Origin: Periconia sp. R9002
Lineage: Eukaryota; Ascomycota; Dothideomycetes; Pleosporales; Periconiaceae
Direction: 5' to 3'
Assembly: GCA_023627715.1 (NCBI GenBank)
Contig: JAMAHW010000032.1
Location: forward strand, 62,001-126,000
Length of the DNA: 64,000 nucleotides
Under the pieces are notes generated by a model. It ran no database searches, was not told the DNA's origin, and saw nothing but the letters and a program-made list of their open reading frames with translations. The translations under genes and the position numbers were made by a program. Positions 45,363-56,474 of the stretch are shown piece after piece. Within the stretch, counting starts at the first letter, position 1; the number at the start of each line of letters is the position of its first letter.

Positions 45363-46427
45363 TTAGTTCTTAAGAACGTATCTATATCTAGGCTTCCCGG
45401 CATGCATGTCTACAACTGTCTTGTTTGCATCCTTCATGTCCCTTACTTCCACCCATGCCTCCAGCTTTTCCCTCTCCGCCAGTTCCAACATCTCCCGAAT
45501 CATTTTTCGTCCACCAATGAGACTGCCCCCAATCCTCAACTTTTTCATAATCAACGCAAATGCAGGGAACGATGGCAAGGGATCCTCTGGCGCGCCAACC
45601 TGCACAAAGATACCGCCAACGTCAAGAAGGTTGAGATATTGGGCCATGGGGAAAGACCCAGAGATTGTGGAAACGAGAATGTCAAGAGTGCTGGCGTGCT
45701 TGGAGAACCACTCGGGATCCTCGCCTGTAGCAATGTATTCATCCGCACCGAGCTTGAGGGCGTCATCCTTTTTCGAGGAAGATCGTGATATCGCAACTAC
45801 TTTGTCGCATTTCAAGGCTTTGGCGAAAATGACGGCAAAGTGACCGAGACCGCCCAGACCCACTACACCGACGCGTTTACCTGGTCCTGCGCCGTTGGAG
45901 ACAAGAGGGTTGTAAACAGTGACACCACCACACATTAGTGGTGCCGCAGTTTCAGAGGACAGGCCATCAGGAATGGGTATCGCGAAGACAGCAGGGCCAC
46001 GCCAGGTTTTGGCGTATCCACCGAAGGATTTGTCGCCGGAAGGGTAGCGGCTGTTATAGGTGCCAACCATCTTTTGGCAATGAGGTTCCTCGTCGCGCTG
46101 GCAAGGGGTGCAGGAAAGGCAGCTGGAGCTCTGGGCGCCGACACCGACGCGGTCACCTTTCTTCAAATCAGTCACGGCAGAGCCGACGCGAGTGATGCGA
46201 CCAATGATCTCATGTCCAACAACGAGTGGGTAGTCTGAAGAGCCCCAACCGGATCGGAGGGTGTGGAGATCGCTACCGCACACACCGCAGTGACTGATAT
46301 CCATCTCAATATCGGTCGGCTCGAAAGCTTTCGGGGTGAAGCTGCTCCATTCCATCTTGCCGTCAGCTGCGGAAGGGTCTTTGGCGACCCAGCCTTGGAA
46401 AGTCGAATCGTTAGTGAGGTCTGACAT
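45363..46427 (-). CDS. Zinc-dependent alcohol dehydrogenase, cinnamyl-type (ADH6/CAD-like)
   Basis: One-exon gene of 354 residues. The catalytic zinc site is Cys47 in HCGVCGSDLHT and His72-Glu73 in VVGHEIIGRI. The structural zinc site has four Cys in CLSCTPCQRDEEPHC (residues 103, 106, 109 and 117). The nucleotide motif is GVVGLGGLGHFAV, followed by ISRSSSKKDDALKLGADEYI, whose Ser-Arg-Ser suggests NADPH. IRIGGSL-like RIGGSLIGGRKMIREMLEL and the end KPRYRYVLKN match the yeast Adh6/plant CAD group, which reduces aromatic and branched aldehydes. The start at 46427 gives MSDLTNDSTFQGW, normal for the family; an upstream in-frame extension is unlikely. All ligands are present. Confidence 0.9.
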   Translation of the reverse strand: MSDLTNDSTFQGWVAKDPSAADGKMEWSSFTPKAFEPTDIEMDISHCGVCGSDLHTLRSGWGSSDYPLVVGHEIIGRITRVGSAVTDLKKGDRVGVGAQSSSCLSCTPCQRDEEPHCQKMVGTYNSRYPSGDKSFGGYAKTWRGPAVFAIPIPDGLSSETAAPLMCGGVTVYNPLVSNGAGPGKRVGVVGLGGLGHFAVIFAKALKCDKVVAISRSSSKKDDALKLGADEYIATGEDPEWFSKHASTLDILVSTISGSFPMAQYLNLLDVGGIFVQVGAPEDPLPSFPAFALIMKKLRIGGSLIGGRKMIREMLELAEREKLEAWVEVRDMKDANKTVVDMHAGKPRYRYVLKN

Positions 46428-47726
46428 GGTAGGATTCAAGTTGAAGTGTGAGTGTTGTATGGGATGGAAATGGCCGGAATGGAAGACTTTGAATGCTGGA
46501 AGAATTATTCTTCTGATATGAATCTGCAAGCAAGGTACCTATAACTTATCTTTAGATGCGATCATGGTGAAGTATTTTCCTCGGCGATATTTCGCCGTAG
46601 TGCAAGCTACTTGATTTTTTGGCGTCTAACTCCGTTCACCAATGACTTCATTGTTAGCAATTCTCATCTCAATCACCGTTAACTCCGCTTAGTTCTGGGG
46701 GACATGATCCGATCCTACCGCTAGAGGTTCGACGTAAAATACTCGGAGATAATAGCATTTTGTTCAATGGTCCAGAGCAATGTGTCCCATGTGCAAAGCC
46801 GTGAACGCGCATCAAGGTCCGAATATTTTCGGGTGTGTGGGGCGCCAGTCCCATTTTTTTTGCCAGCATGTATCATTCTTAGTCTCTACTCCTTCCCTAG
46901 GAAATATCATGAATTTTATGAATAAGGCGACTACCTCTTCCGATAATAGATAAAATACAGACTTTTGACAGAATTAAGGATATCTAGACGCCGCTAAGAG
47001 GCCTAATCCCTTCACAACCTAGAGGGGTATATATTCTTATCGCAATATGATCTAAAGTATTAGCTTCCCAGGAAATATATTAGCCTGCCTTTATTGGAAC
47101 GTAAATTTCAGGGAAATATATAATCACTATTACTAGAATAAGTAACTAGAAGGACCTGCTCATGGTTTTTTGCATAATATGGTGGTCTCCTAAGTTATGA
47201 AAGGCGCCAATGATGACCAGAGTTTACCCCTTTGGAAGGCAAAATTGTAAGTCAAAAAATTAGGAATGACCAATGTGTCCACCATCGAAGTCAAGTTCGA
47301 CAACCAAAAATAATTATTAACTATTCGAGAAAATGCTTGCGAGCTTGGGCAAGGCTCTGCGCGAAAGCAGTTGTAACAAGAATTTACTCCTTGATGATGG
47401 AATCGATGTATTTCTTCGTTATTTGGAATACCAGACACTAGTGTAATATTTGACAAGGACCCACACATCAAAACATGAACATAACTTCGCAGGGATGGTA
47501 TCACTACGGTAATGACCCACACATAAGTTACGTAAATGATAGCTGGAAAGAATTGAATTCATATTAAAACAACTTTTTGATAGTGAAGACTGACGTGTGC
47601 AAAGAGTCGCATGATTTCAATTTGGAGGTCTCGTGGCGTTTGATCCAAGGAGGAAAACAGGCATAGCCGCGGTTGTGGAAGATGGCCAACGGAATACCAA
47701 ATTTTGACCGAGGACGTCACCTAGTG
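46428..47726. other. Intergenic region, nothing seen
   Basis: About 1.3 kb, AT-rich between 46900 and 47150. No gene recognised. Confidence 0.4.
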
Positions 47727-47780
47727 TCCCCCCCCTGCCTGTGTCGATACCTGGGGTAGCAATATTCTGTGATGATCAAT
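47706..47780. repeat. Repeat copy B
   Basis: CCGAGGACGTCACC, a C-run, CTGTGTCGATACC and the core GGGTAGCAATATTCTGTGAT (47754-47773) match copy E at 50.9 kb over about 75 bases, including the CCGAGGACGT upstream flank, and match copy A over the core and C-run. A long T-run follows. Confidence 0.7.
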
Positions 47781-47893
47781 TTTTTTTTTTTTTATAATTT
47801 AATCTGTCGTACAACTTGAAATCCGTCAACCCCATGTGCAACTATCTAGAGAAAAAGTGTAGTATTTAGGGGCTTATTCATTCTGTTATTCGC

Positions 47894-47915
47894 GAGCGAG
47901 AGCGAGAGCGAGAGC
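47894..47915. repeat. GAGAGC hexamer microsatellite
   Basis: GAGC followed by three perfect GAGAGC units. Confidence 0.7.
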
Positions 47916-47998
47916 AGCTGTTCAACCGTGAACATATCATTGCCTCGTTCCATCAGAAAGCGGATGCATTAGTACAAACCAGGTATGCCTCGAAATCA

Positions 47999-48260
47999 TA
48001 TACCCAGGGTAGCAATACTCTGTGATGATCAGTCCACAATTCCACAATCTATCACTCGAAGGCATGCACATATTCTCAATCGGGAAATTCGCAGGATCCT
48101 CCAAGATCGCTCTTTCTATTCGAGGTTTACATGGCGGGGCGCTGAATTGAATTAACAATCCACAATGCCTAACTCCGTGAGAATACTATGTATTCCCGTT
48201 GTCTACATGGATTATGGATTATAAATTAATTATCACAGAGTATTGCTACCCTCCCGTGGT
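47999..48260. mobile_element. Possible MITE bounded by inverted copies C and D of the repeat
   Basis: AGGGTAGCAATACTCTGTGA near 48006 is answered by the inverted sequence TCACAGAGTATTGCTACCCT at 48233-48252, so the same terminal sequence faces outward at both ends of about 250 bases with no coding capacity. Copies A, B and E of the same end lie elsewhere in the window without a visible inverted partner. Target duplication is not clear. Confidence 0.55.
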
Positions 48261-48450
48261 CTACATCTCAAACAAAACAACAGGGTATCAACGTTCGCTG
48301 ACAAATTGTTCTCTACAGTTTGCTAAGATACAAGTAGTACGCGCATATTCAAAGACATCAGTGATATATAGGCCTCTCACCACGTTGTGTCTTTTATGCG
48401 GACGCAGCCAGAAACAACAACACGATCTCCAACAACAAGAGGCGCACAAC

Positions 48451-49172
48451 ATGTCTTTCCAAACTGTGGAGTTTGTCAATTTAAACTTGAAGCCAGGTTT
48501 ATCGACAGGCGAAAAGAAAGCAGTACTCGATGACAGCCTCGCTGTTATCGCCTCACAAAAGGGCTGCAACGCCGTTTATTACGGCACACAAACCGAGAAT
48601 CCAGACTTTGTCCATCTGATTGTAGGTCAGTATACGCGTGATATCCCGTTCAGCAATTCTCCTCACGACGCTTGAACGCTAAAAACCTCGCAGATTGGGA
48701 AAGCCTTGATGCATTTGACGCTTTTATCAAAAGCTCAGCCCACAAGCCTTTTGTTGAAAGGATTAAGGGAATTCTTGCTGCAGTCCCTGTACCGTTCCAC
48801 ATCGCTATTCCCTCAGTTCAGCCCATCTCTAGCCCTCTCTCAGCTCCAGTAACTGAGGTTGTATCCGCCTACTTTGAGCCCACGTACAACCGTACCGCCT
48901 TTGAGGCTAAGTTCGCGCAACTTATAGCGGGCTCTGGGGAAGCGGGCTCAGGGGAAACGGGCATAGACACAGCACTTGTTGCGAGTGGATGGGGTTTACA
49001 GGAGCACAGGCACAAAGCTTTGGCCGTAGAAGGCGAGAAGGATGATTCAGCGGCGTATTTTAGTGCTTTGATTGGTTGGGATAGTGGTGAGCACCCTGCG
49101 GAGTTTATGCCGGCTGTTGTGGGAGAATCTAAGGCGGTTGAGGTGTATCATGCTGCGTTTAAGAGGTTTTAG
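48451..49172 (+). CDS. Dimeric alpha/beta-barrel (ABM-like) domain protein
   Basis: Predicted 217 residues from exons 48451-48625 and 48694-49172 over a 68-nt intron. The first half, MSFQTVEFVNLNLKPGLSTG, VIASQKGCNAVYYGTQTENP with DFVHLIVDWESLDAFDAF, matches the fungal stress-responsive or antibiotic-monooxygenase-like barrel. The second half (VVSAYFEPTYNRTAFEAKFA, then ALVASGWGLQEHRH, FSALIGWDSGEHPAEF) looks like a second related barrel. Such tandem proteins are common in fungi and mostly uncharacterised. No catalytic residue can be named. The repeat family lies just upstream, so the promoter may be affected by it. Confidence 0.7.
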
Positions 49173-49747
49173 TTCTTGTACCTATGTATTGACAAGCAGG
49201 CATCAACGCAATCATCTTCAGTCGTATGGAGGCATGATGTGCATGAAGGGCTCTTGTGACAAATTCATTCGTGTGTTTATACATTAAACAGGAGATTTCA
49301 TCGCGGCTTCACTAGAATATACTATGTACCCAAAACGTACCACTGCGGTAGGGTTAGGTTGCCCAGGGGGCGAAAATGGAAACTTCCGCTGGGGGCAAAG
49401 CACAGCTTAGCCGGGCCCGACTTGTACTCACAGTAGGCACTACAAATCTTTGCTTGCAGTCCGCGGCAGATGCTTAACTTGACAATGGTTAAGTTCGTTC
49501 TCGCCGAAATCGCTCCAAAATGAGCAGACCATAAAAAAAACCTTGTTTCCTTGTTCTCTTTCTGCTATCTTCGGCGCGGGACAAGAAAAGGCACGTTGTT
49601 CGCTGGTGACCCGCGATAACACTGCTATGATATCGATATTTGGAAAGGTGACACAGCAGACTGAACATCCCTCATAAAATTTCTTTTTCAATTGCATTTC
49701 GTAAGTCACTACCTCGAGTAGCTATTGCGCGTACTTGGACTGGTCGA
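49173..49747. other. Intergenic region, nothing seen
   Basis: About 0.6 kb between convergent genes; no motif seen. Confidence 0.4.
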
Positions 49748-50542
49748 TTATATACCCCTGACAGCTCTAGCGGGGCGAACCTCGACTGAACTATCAACGT
49801 ACATAAAAACATCTCTCAAAATGTCCCCGGCAATTTCCCACTGCTGAAACTCACTACTACATTCATCAGTTCCGCTCCACTCAAAGTGCCACCGGTCCCT
49901 ATCCCGCCTGTACACTGGACCTTGCAGACTGATGAATTCCCACCTTGCCTCGTGTGTATCATTTGGAACTGGATCCGCAATAGCAAACAGTGTACGTATA
50001 TTAATGAAGACCGTGTGAATATATGGTAGTGTTGACATATTTCTCTTCAGCGTCTTCTCGGGGAAAGCGATGTTCCGGACAGGTGATGTAAAAGTGGAGA
50101 TGTGATAATCATCAAGCCTAGGCGCCAAGATTGCCTCGTCGTATTCTTTCACTACTTTGACGTATTCGTCACCATGAAGAAACAATGCATCCCTCTCACA
50201 GTCAAATTCTCTGGCGTAACTAGGGCCTCGTTTGCCGTGGCGGTATAGCTGAAGTCCTTGGTTCTGGGCAAAGGCTAGAGCGATGCCTCGCGCCTCGTGG
50301 TTAACATAAGCCAATGGTAGATGATAGAAAATCGGACCAAGCCGGTCAATGAGGAAGTTGAAATCCGCTTGAAGGTCAGCCGTGCGAGTGATAGACCATA
50401 ATCCAGGCTTATAGGGTACTAGTGCCGGGTTGGTTGTGTCAGGCATTGACAGTTCCCATATCTGATTTCTGAGCTCGGAAGGGAGCATAGGGAAAAATTC
50501 GAATATGGAATCTTGCTCAGAGGTTGTGTTGGAGGTATTCAT
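49748..50542 (-). CDS. 2EXR-domain protein
   Basis: One-exon gene of 264 residues. The N-terminal FEFFPMLPSELRNQIWELSM is the hallmark of the fungal 2EXR domain, followed by the expected LAYVNHEARGIALAFA segment and, in the middle, FDCERDALFLHGDEY. The family is greatly expanded in Pezizomycotina and has no established function; no enzyme motif or signal peptide is seen. The start gives the domain at its usual place near residue 15. The frame is intact. Confidence 0.8.
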   Translation of the reverse strand: MNTSNTTSEQDSIFEFFPMLPSELRNQIWELSMPDTTNPALVPYKPGLWSITRTADLQADFNFLIDRLGPIFYHLPLAYVNHEARGIALAFAQNQGLQLYRHGKRGPSYAREFDCERDALFLHGDEYVKVVKEYDEAILAPRLDDYHISTFTSPVRNIAFPEKTLKRNMSTLPYIHTVFINIRTLFAIADPVPNDTHEARWEFISLQGPVYRRDRDRWHFEWSGTDECSSEFQQWEIAGDILRDVFMYVDSSVEVRPARAVRGI

Positions 50543-51216
50543 GACGATGGCGATTGCTCTCAGCTAAACACTAATTCTGGTTTTGCGTCGCGCGTACCGA
50601 AATCGAATGGAGAACAAGGAATGTGTGTGTTCTTGATTTGAAGCTTTAGCTGTTTTATTGTGTCTGATTTAGCCGTGTACTTTTCATCGAGCGAATACAG
50701 CAACGTACGTTGGGATCAATCGACGTCGAGGAGTGAAAGGAAGGCCCTAGCGTGCGTGGCACTGCTGTGCCCCTCCTAAGCGACTGTGCCACAGGCCACC
50801 GCCACTGCGCTTATGGAACGCCAACTTGCCTGCATCTCTTTACCCCATTCATATGGTCAAAATATTCATTGCAGTCGCCGTCCTGGCCGAGGACGTTACC
50901 ACATGTTCCCCCCTACCTTTGCCGATACCCAGGGTAGCGATACTCTGTGAGGATCAATTTCAAATTTCAAATTTCGTTCCAAATTTCGTTCATTGCAGTC
51001 GCACCGAAAAGCGCCTCACAGCAAATTCCAGACGGAGGAGTCATGCATTTCTAAGAAACTAGGACATGTAAAACTCAGAGGCAGAACAGATATAACGTTC
51101 GGGTTGGAAGATTTCTATCCGCTGAGCCATAATCGTCAGTTATACGTTATGGGGAGTCTGGTCAGTTTCTTCATCAATTACTGTATCCCCCAGTCCACCG
51201 CGCCATAATACTGGGA
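50543..51216. other. Intergenic region with repeat copy E
   Basis: About 0.7 kb, holding the repeat at 50885-50960. No gene seen. Confidence 0.4.
50885..50960. repeat. Repeat copy E
   Basis: CCGAGGACGTTACC, a C-run, then GATACCCAGGGTAGCGATAC and TCTGTGAGGATCA (core 50932-50956) match copies A and B. CAAATTTC units follow, and the segment ATTTCGTTC repeats just downstream. Confidence 0.7.
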
Positions 51217-53337
51217 TCAGTCCATTTTTATCTCGCCTTTCTCCACCATGTCCATAGTCGCCATAAGGTTTCCTACAAGCTCTGCGTTGGAATCAACAAC
51301 CTGGACCACATTTCCTTCCTCCGATGCGCTGCTCTTGATTCCTGCAATCTGCTTATTCCATGTAGATGTGTAGTCTCCATAGCCAGTTTCATCCAAAAAC
51401 TCCTCTATTCCCAAGAAGTGCATATCGCCGTTCTTCACAGTGAGGAAGGAGAGATGGAATTGATCTTCCCAGTTACGGGAATTAAAACTGTCCCCTTGTG
51501 GAATGCGGCTCTGAAATACTAAAACTGTCCATTCACCTTCGGCAAGGGGATACATTGCATGCTGAACGTATGCCGCCGAGCTGGTAAATGATGACCTGGC
51601 TTGTACATATGCACGTGCTGGGATATGTGAGACGGCGTGTGGTGACTGGGATTATATTAGTATGAGCATTCAAAGAACACTTCAGCCCGTATCCAAACAT
51701 ACCTCAACATGGCGCATAGCCAGGGTGAAGGGGAAAGCAATGGAGTCGTCATGAAAGGGCCGGAATGCGCCGAATAGCAACTGGCGCTTTGCGTAACAAT
51801 TCACCAGTCTCGCAAGAGAAGTAAGCAGCTCAGGAGGGCGCAGGTCTATATCATGTAGTCCGAATGTGACAGACGATAGAGTGTAGCGCGACTCCTCGAT
51901 GCTTCGAAGCGCAACTCGAACATTGTCGTCGAGAGGTGTCCCCTTATAAGTGGTTTTAAGGATGCCTTCTGCATAAGTCTTTCCGTCAGAAATAATCCAC
52001 ACTATCTGCTGAAAAGTCGAAACGGATGGTGCGGGTGGAAATGGAGACACGTCTTTATTTTGGAACTTCCAATAGTGTAGTTTTTCGCGAAGTGATTGGT
52101 AATCCTCGAATGCACGATTGAAAAGATCTGGATGGTAAAGCTTCGTAGCATGTTTAGCTTGCACGAAACGCAAGAGGCCATCAAGTCGTAGCGAAGGATT
52201 GTCCCACACATGAAGCATATCGACATGTTTCGTTTCCATGATGTGCGAGATTGTCCCCATTGAAACCTTTTGATTTCCAGATATGTCTACAACGCTCAAA
52301 TGGTCAGGACAATCATTCAGCAACTCAACAACTTGCTCCCCAGACAAATCGACGAATGGTCGGAGGTCAAGGTCTTGGCTACCTGCCAGCGCCTTCTTCA
52401 ACATTTCAAATCCAAATCGGCGAGCATTGATAGCATGCGGGTGCGTGTAAAGGTAGTCTCTGAGACTTGGGTGAAATGACGGGAGTTCTTCGATGGAGGG
52501 AAGAAGCTCATCTTCCTCATCCAGAATTCGCTCAATACTTCGTTCCATTGTCAATTTCGTCAGGGAGACTTTGCTCGTTGGCTCGATTGTCTCAATAGTG
52601 CGAACTCGTCAGGACTTGACAGACCACACTGGTGTCGTGAGCTCCAGTCTGAGCGGGGCCAAGCTTCATGCAAATCCGCAGAGGCGATAAGTTCAAACTC
52701 ATCTACACCACCAACTAATTCCTTCATCGTGTTGTCCCATTCACCCTCTTTGTAGTATATGGACAGATATTCCGCACCTCGTAGTGGCACCATCCATTTG
52801 CGGGGACGTTGTTCCTCTTCGGTTGTCGTATCGTTTTCATCCATGTCCTCGTCAGGGTCCGTCAAGTACACAAAAGAATACTTGGGAGACTCAGGCTGGG
52901 AAATATCCAGGATTGTCAATCCGTCATTATTGTCTCCTTCGTCGAAATCAAGGTTCCAGGGAAGAAGTTGAGCAGTAGACCATTGCGCTTCGGACCTGTG
53001 CGAGGCGCCGAGTAGGAGGCATGTCGTTACGAATGGAAACATAGGAAGACCTTGGCTATAGTCTACCGGAGCGTTCCAATCATCATCTTTCAAATTCTTC
53101 GCTTTCATCATCTCATTCTCGAGAACATGGCGGTTACGAGGATCCTGGAAGATTGCAAGCGTTTGACGACAGGCTAATAATGGCAAAAACACGTTAACGC
53201 ATGCTAAAGAAAGTCTGGGGATGCAACTTACCATATAATGCGGACTTCCCGTAGAGCCATTGATGATGAACAGCTGCAAGGCTACGGTACTTGCCAAGAA
53301 TCTTCGCAATCACGAAAAGCTGATGTCGTTGACCCAT
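51217..53337 (-). CDS. Unrecognised 649-residue fungal protein
   Basis: Four exons (53232-53337, 52625-53173, 51703-52568, 51217-51645) close in one frame; introns are 56-58 nt. It starts MGQRHQLFVIAKILGKYRSL followed by AAVHHQWLYG, which resembles a class of fungal proteins beginning with this HQ-rich segment. An acidic stretch (DPDEDMDENDTTTEEEQ) lies in the first third. The centre has leucine-repeat-like spacing (VDLSGEQVVELL, LSVVDISGNQKV, HVDMLHVWDNPSLRLDGLL). No signal peptide, membrane segment or enzyme motif is seen. Function is unknown. The donor of the second intron is the weakest part of the model. Confidence 0.7.
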
Positions 53338-53613
53338 ATTGTTGTTGTCACAAACCAGATAAAGAGATTGGGAGCAAAGGAGGGGGAAGAGGGAAGGATC
53401 TGGAGAACTTATAGTACGCGCCTCTCATGCTTGTACCACCTGTCTCGCGTCGCCGCCCCGCACGAAGTCACGTGGACATTAGGCAGCAGGTGTAACATTG
53501 ACATTCTACAAAGACTACAATGAACAAAAGAGAATCGCGTAAGGGAAGGCCGAAAGCTAATACCGCACAGACAGTCTATAAATCAAATATCCAACCCATG
53601 ATGCATTCAATGT

Positions 53614-55180
53614 TCACTTCCACTCCTCAACCCCAACGTAGCTCTTCGTCTCCCGTTCACCAAGTCGTTCCGCTCCCTCATCCAATTGTCTCATTGCTCT
53701 TTTCTCGACATCAAAGCATGTTTTTTCCCTGTTGTCTGCTCCATCGCCCTCGCAGACAGGCGTGAGAACTCTCGTGCACATATCACAATGCGCCTTCTCT
53801 TTAATCGACACAAAGTCCGGCCCCCAAGATCTGGCCATTCCACATACTTCGTGGGCGCTGTGATCAGCATGATGACTGATTACCAACTTATTTTTACACG
53901 GGTCGCTATTTAGAACGCTTCGCCGCCTGTGACGTGATCTGCGGGTCTTTTTCACAGGTTTGGTAGCCGGTGCTGCTGGACACGGCTTGACCTGGCGGGC
54001 AGGCTCCCCTGGTGTAATGTTCGCGTTTTCCGGTATCGACCCACAAGTTCCCCCGAACCCGCCTGCACCAGGTCCAGCTCCGTTTAGATTTTGCCCTTCC
54101 TCGTTGAGGCGCTGTTCTTGCTCTTGTTGCATGCGATCCGATTCTTCCTTCGGTATGAGTTCGCATTCGCCACCGAAAGCGTTTTCGCAGGGCGTAGAAT
54201 TCGGGATTCTTCCATTCTCAGTGTCTTCGGCCTCCTTCTGCTTTTCCTCCTCGTCTGTCAGTGTTTTGGGTGTTTGTGGTCCCTTTCCAGGCTCCAAGGT
54301 CTGGCCCATGAGCTTTCCCTTGATCTTGCAAGGGATCTTGTGCCCGTCGACGATTTTTTGGTTGTCCATGTCAAAGCCCGTTGTCTTGTTTGTCTCAGTG
54401 ACGAAGTCGTAGAACGGAATGCAGTCGTCGCTCGTAGTCTCTTCCCAAATAGCCATACGGCCGGGAGCTTGACATAGGACGTTCGGGGTCTTTTTATATT
54501 TAGTCTCTGCCTTCTTAGCGTCGTCACTCGACGGGAACGCAAAGTCGGTGAGCTTGAAGGAGACACCCGCTGGGAATCCTTTGCGTTTGTCCTGGCTGAG
54601 CCAGATGCAGCCGGGGCGAAAGTCGGTACTAGGTATAACTTCAGGCGACGGAAACCAGTAGGCTCGTTCCGCAAGACGTGCGCACTCTTTAGTGTAGCCA
54701 GCATGCCTTAGCATAGATTAGATAAGTTGCCTTGCGGATTCGATGACTGGCGACTATTGCTAAGCTCACTCACCAAGTCCTTGTATCCTTATTCCCAACA
54801 CTTTGTGTGGTGACGTGACCCACACATACTGCATCGTCTCCCCTTGCGACTATTTTGACATATTCTGGAGTAGCACTTCCCCCGGATGAAAATGAAGTGG
54901 TGACGTCTCCAATATCAATGATCGGATTCGTTCCAGGATCGAATTGCTCGCCAGGCTTGCCTGTGGCTCCAAGGCTCTTACGAATCTCTTGGCCATGAGA
55001 ATTGTACAAGACAATGTCGGGCCGGCTTCCTCCCTGAAGCGCGGGGCTATTATCATCAAGAGGGTTGCTCCCGCATCCAATTTGGACTTTGGGGTTTTGA
55101 CCTTGCGGAATGACCGATGAGATGAGAACCGGGAGAGTGAGGGACAGCTCAGTGGCACCTAAAGCTGCAACGAAAGACAT
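53614..55180 (-). CDS. Unrecognised, possibly secreted protein of 499 residues
   Basis: Exons 54774-55180 and 53614-54706 join over a 67-nt intron. The N-terminus is hydrophobic (MSFVAALGATELSLTLPVLI), which may be a signal peptide though it lacks a clear charged start. The first 230 residues are beta-rich with VQIGCGSNP, DIVLYNSHGQEIRKSLG, DDAVCVGHVTT and FRPGCIWLSQD. A linker of Glu, Gln and Pro (including MQQEQEQRLNEEGQ) and a basic cluster (KKTRRSRHRRR) precede a Cys-rich tail with CDMCTRVLTPVCEGDG. The N-terminal part resembles hypothetical fungal proteins without assigned function. It is transcribed away from the secreted protein at 56.5 kb, 1.3 kb apart. Confidence 0.65.
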
Positions 55181-56474
55181 AGTTCGGTTTTCTTATTGGC
55201 TTCAAGTGTTTATTCCGCTGACTTTCTTCGGAAGAACGGTGGTGGATAAAGATTATGATCGGTTGGAACAAGTGAGAGAAAAAATGATTCGATTGATGAA
55301 TGATGAAAGTAAGAATGAAGGATAGATAAATCGCTTTACTGGTTGACACATTTATATGCCTTCAATTGCTACCACATGTATATTCTGTTTCCATTTTTAG
55401 ATTTGTGGACTGTAATCATGTTTAGATCCTTGGTCTTCTGATTGACTTGCACACCAGTATGACTGTAACTTATCACTGTGACTCGGCTTCTCGAGTGCCG
55501 TCTGGGCGTGAGCCTTGGTATTCGGAGAGCAATTTTCCCATTATGAATGTCTTACCAGTTCCATGAGCTGGGTGTCAACGGTGATGGCGATCATGAAGAT
55601 CATGTGGCACCAAAGGCCACTACAACTGCATGGCCACTGCACTGTCCACCAGACCTAAGTGTGTTATTGACATACCCAGTCCATAAATTCTAATATTACT
55701 CTTTAGCATATTTGCCATTGGATGCTGTGTCAACTGTGCCGCAAAGTCACGTGGCTGGCTATGTAAGCTCTGACAGTCGTCCACATTTGTTAACCGCTGG
55801 GGGCGATCTTTACCTGCCGTGTAAAACAAAACACTACCGTGGTTGCTTATTGTGGATCATTTAAAGAGACTCTTCTCAGATTTCATCTGACTCAGATCAA
55901 CACGGAAGTTTGTGTTTCATCCCACCTTGACCAAGAATTGACGGATGTGAAAACAGCCGTTCAACACCAACGTGATGTTTAGCATGGATGTCTTTATACT
56001 CGAACGATATATCTCTTTTAATAGCATTTTATTGGGTAACTCCTACCACATTAACCTTTGAGAATAAGAACAAAAGTCTCTTGGCAATGCCCATTGCTGA
56101 CCGAATCTGCCTGCAGCAGTTGAAACAACGCCTCTTGTCTTGTTTCAAAGTCGCTGAAAAGTAAAAAAAGAATCGATGCCATCGGCAACAGCCTTTCCAT
56201 CACCAAGAGTTTTTACGAGTGCCTCCCTACTGCGGTGAAGGTTGTGGCGCTGCAAAACGCTCCAGAGCTATGCATCATGGTCAGCAGACAATGGGTGAAG
56301 TTCTCAGTAGGGACGGGCAGAAATTCCAAGTACTTAAGAACGTCGTCCGCACCCTAAATCTAGTAGCTATTCACCACAACATCAAAGTTCTCATAGTTAC
56401 GAAAGCCCTCATTATACATCACTTTCTTTCTCTCCACCTTTCTACATCGAATATACCCACCGAATCATTTCAAA
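55181..56474. promoter_or_regulatory. Divergent promoter region of the unrecognised pair
   Basis: About 1.3 kb separates two divergently transcribed genes. No third gene is seen. I cannot name a control element. Confidence 0.35.

Noticed and set aside
46669..46869. Possible tRNA or small gene near GAGGTTCGACG
   Set aside because: The T-loop-like string has no matching acceptor stem or anticodon arm around it.
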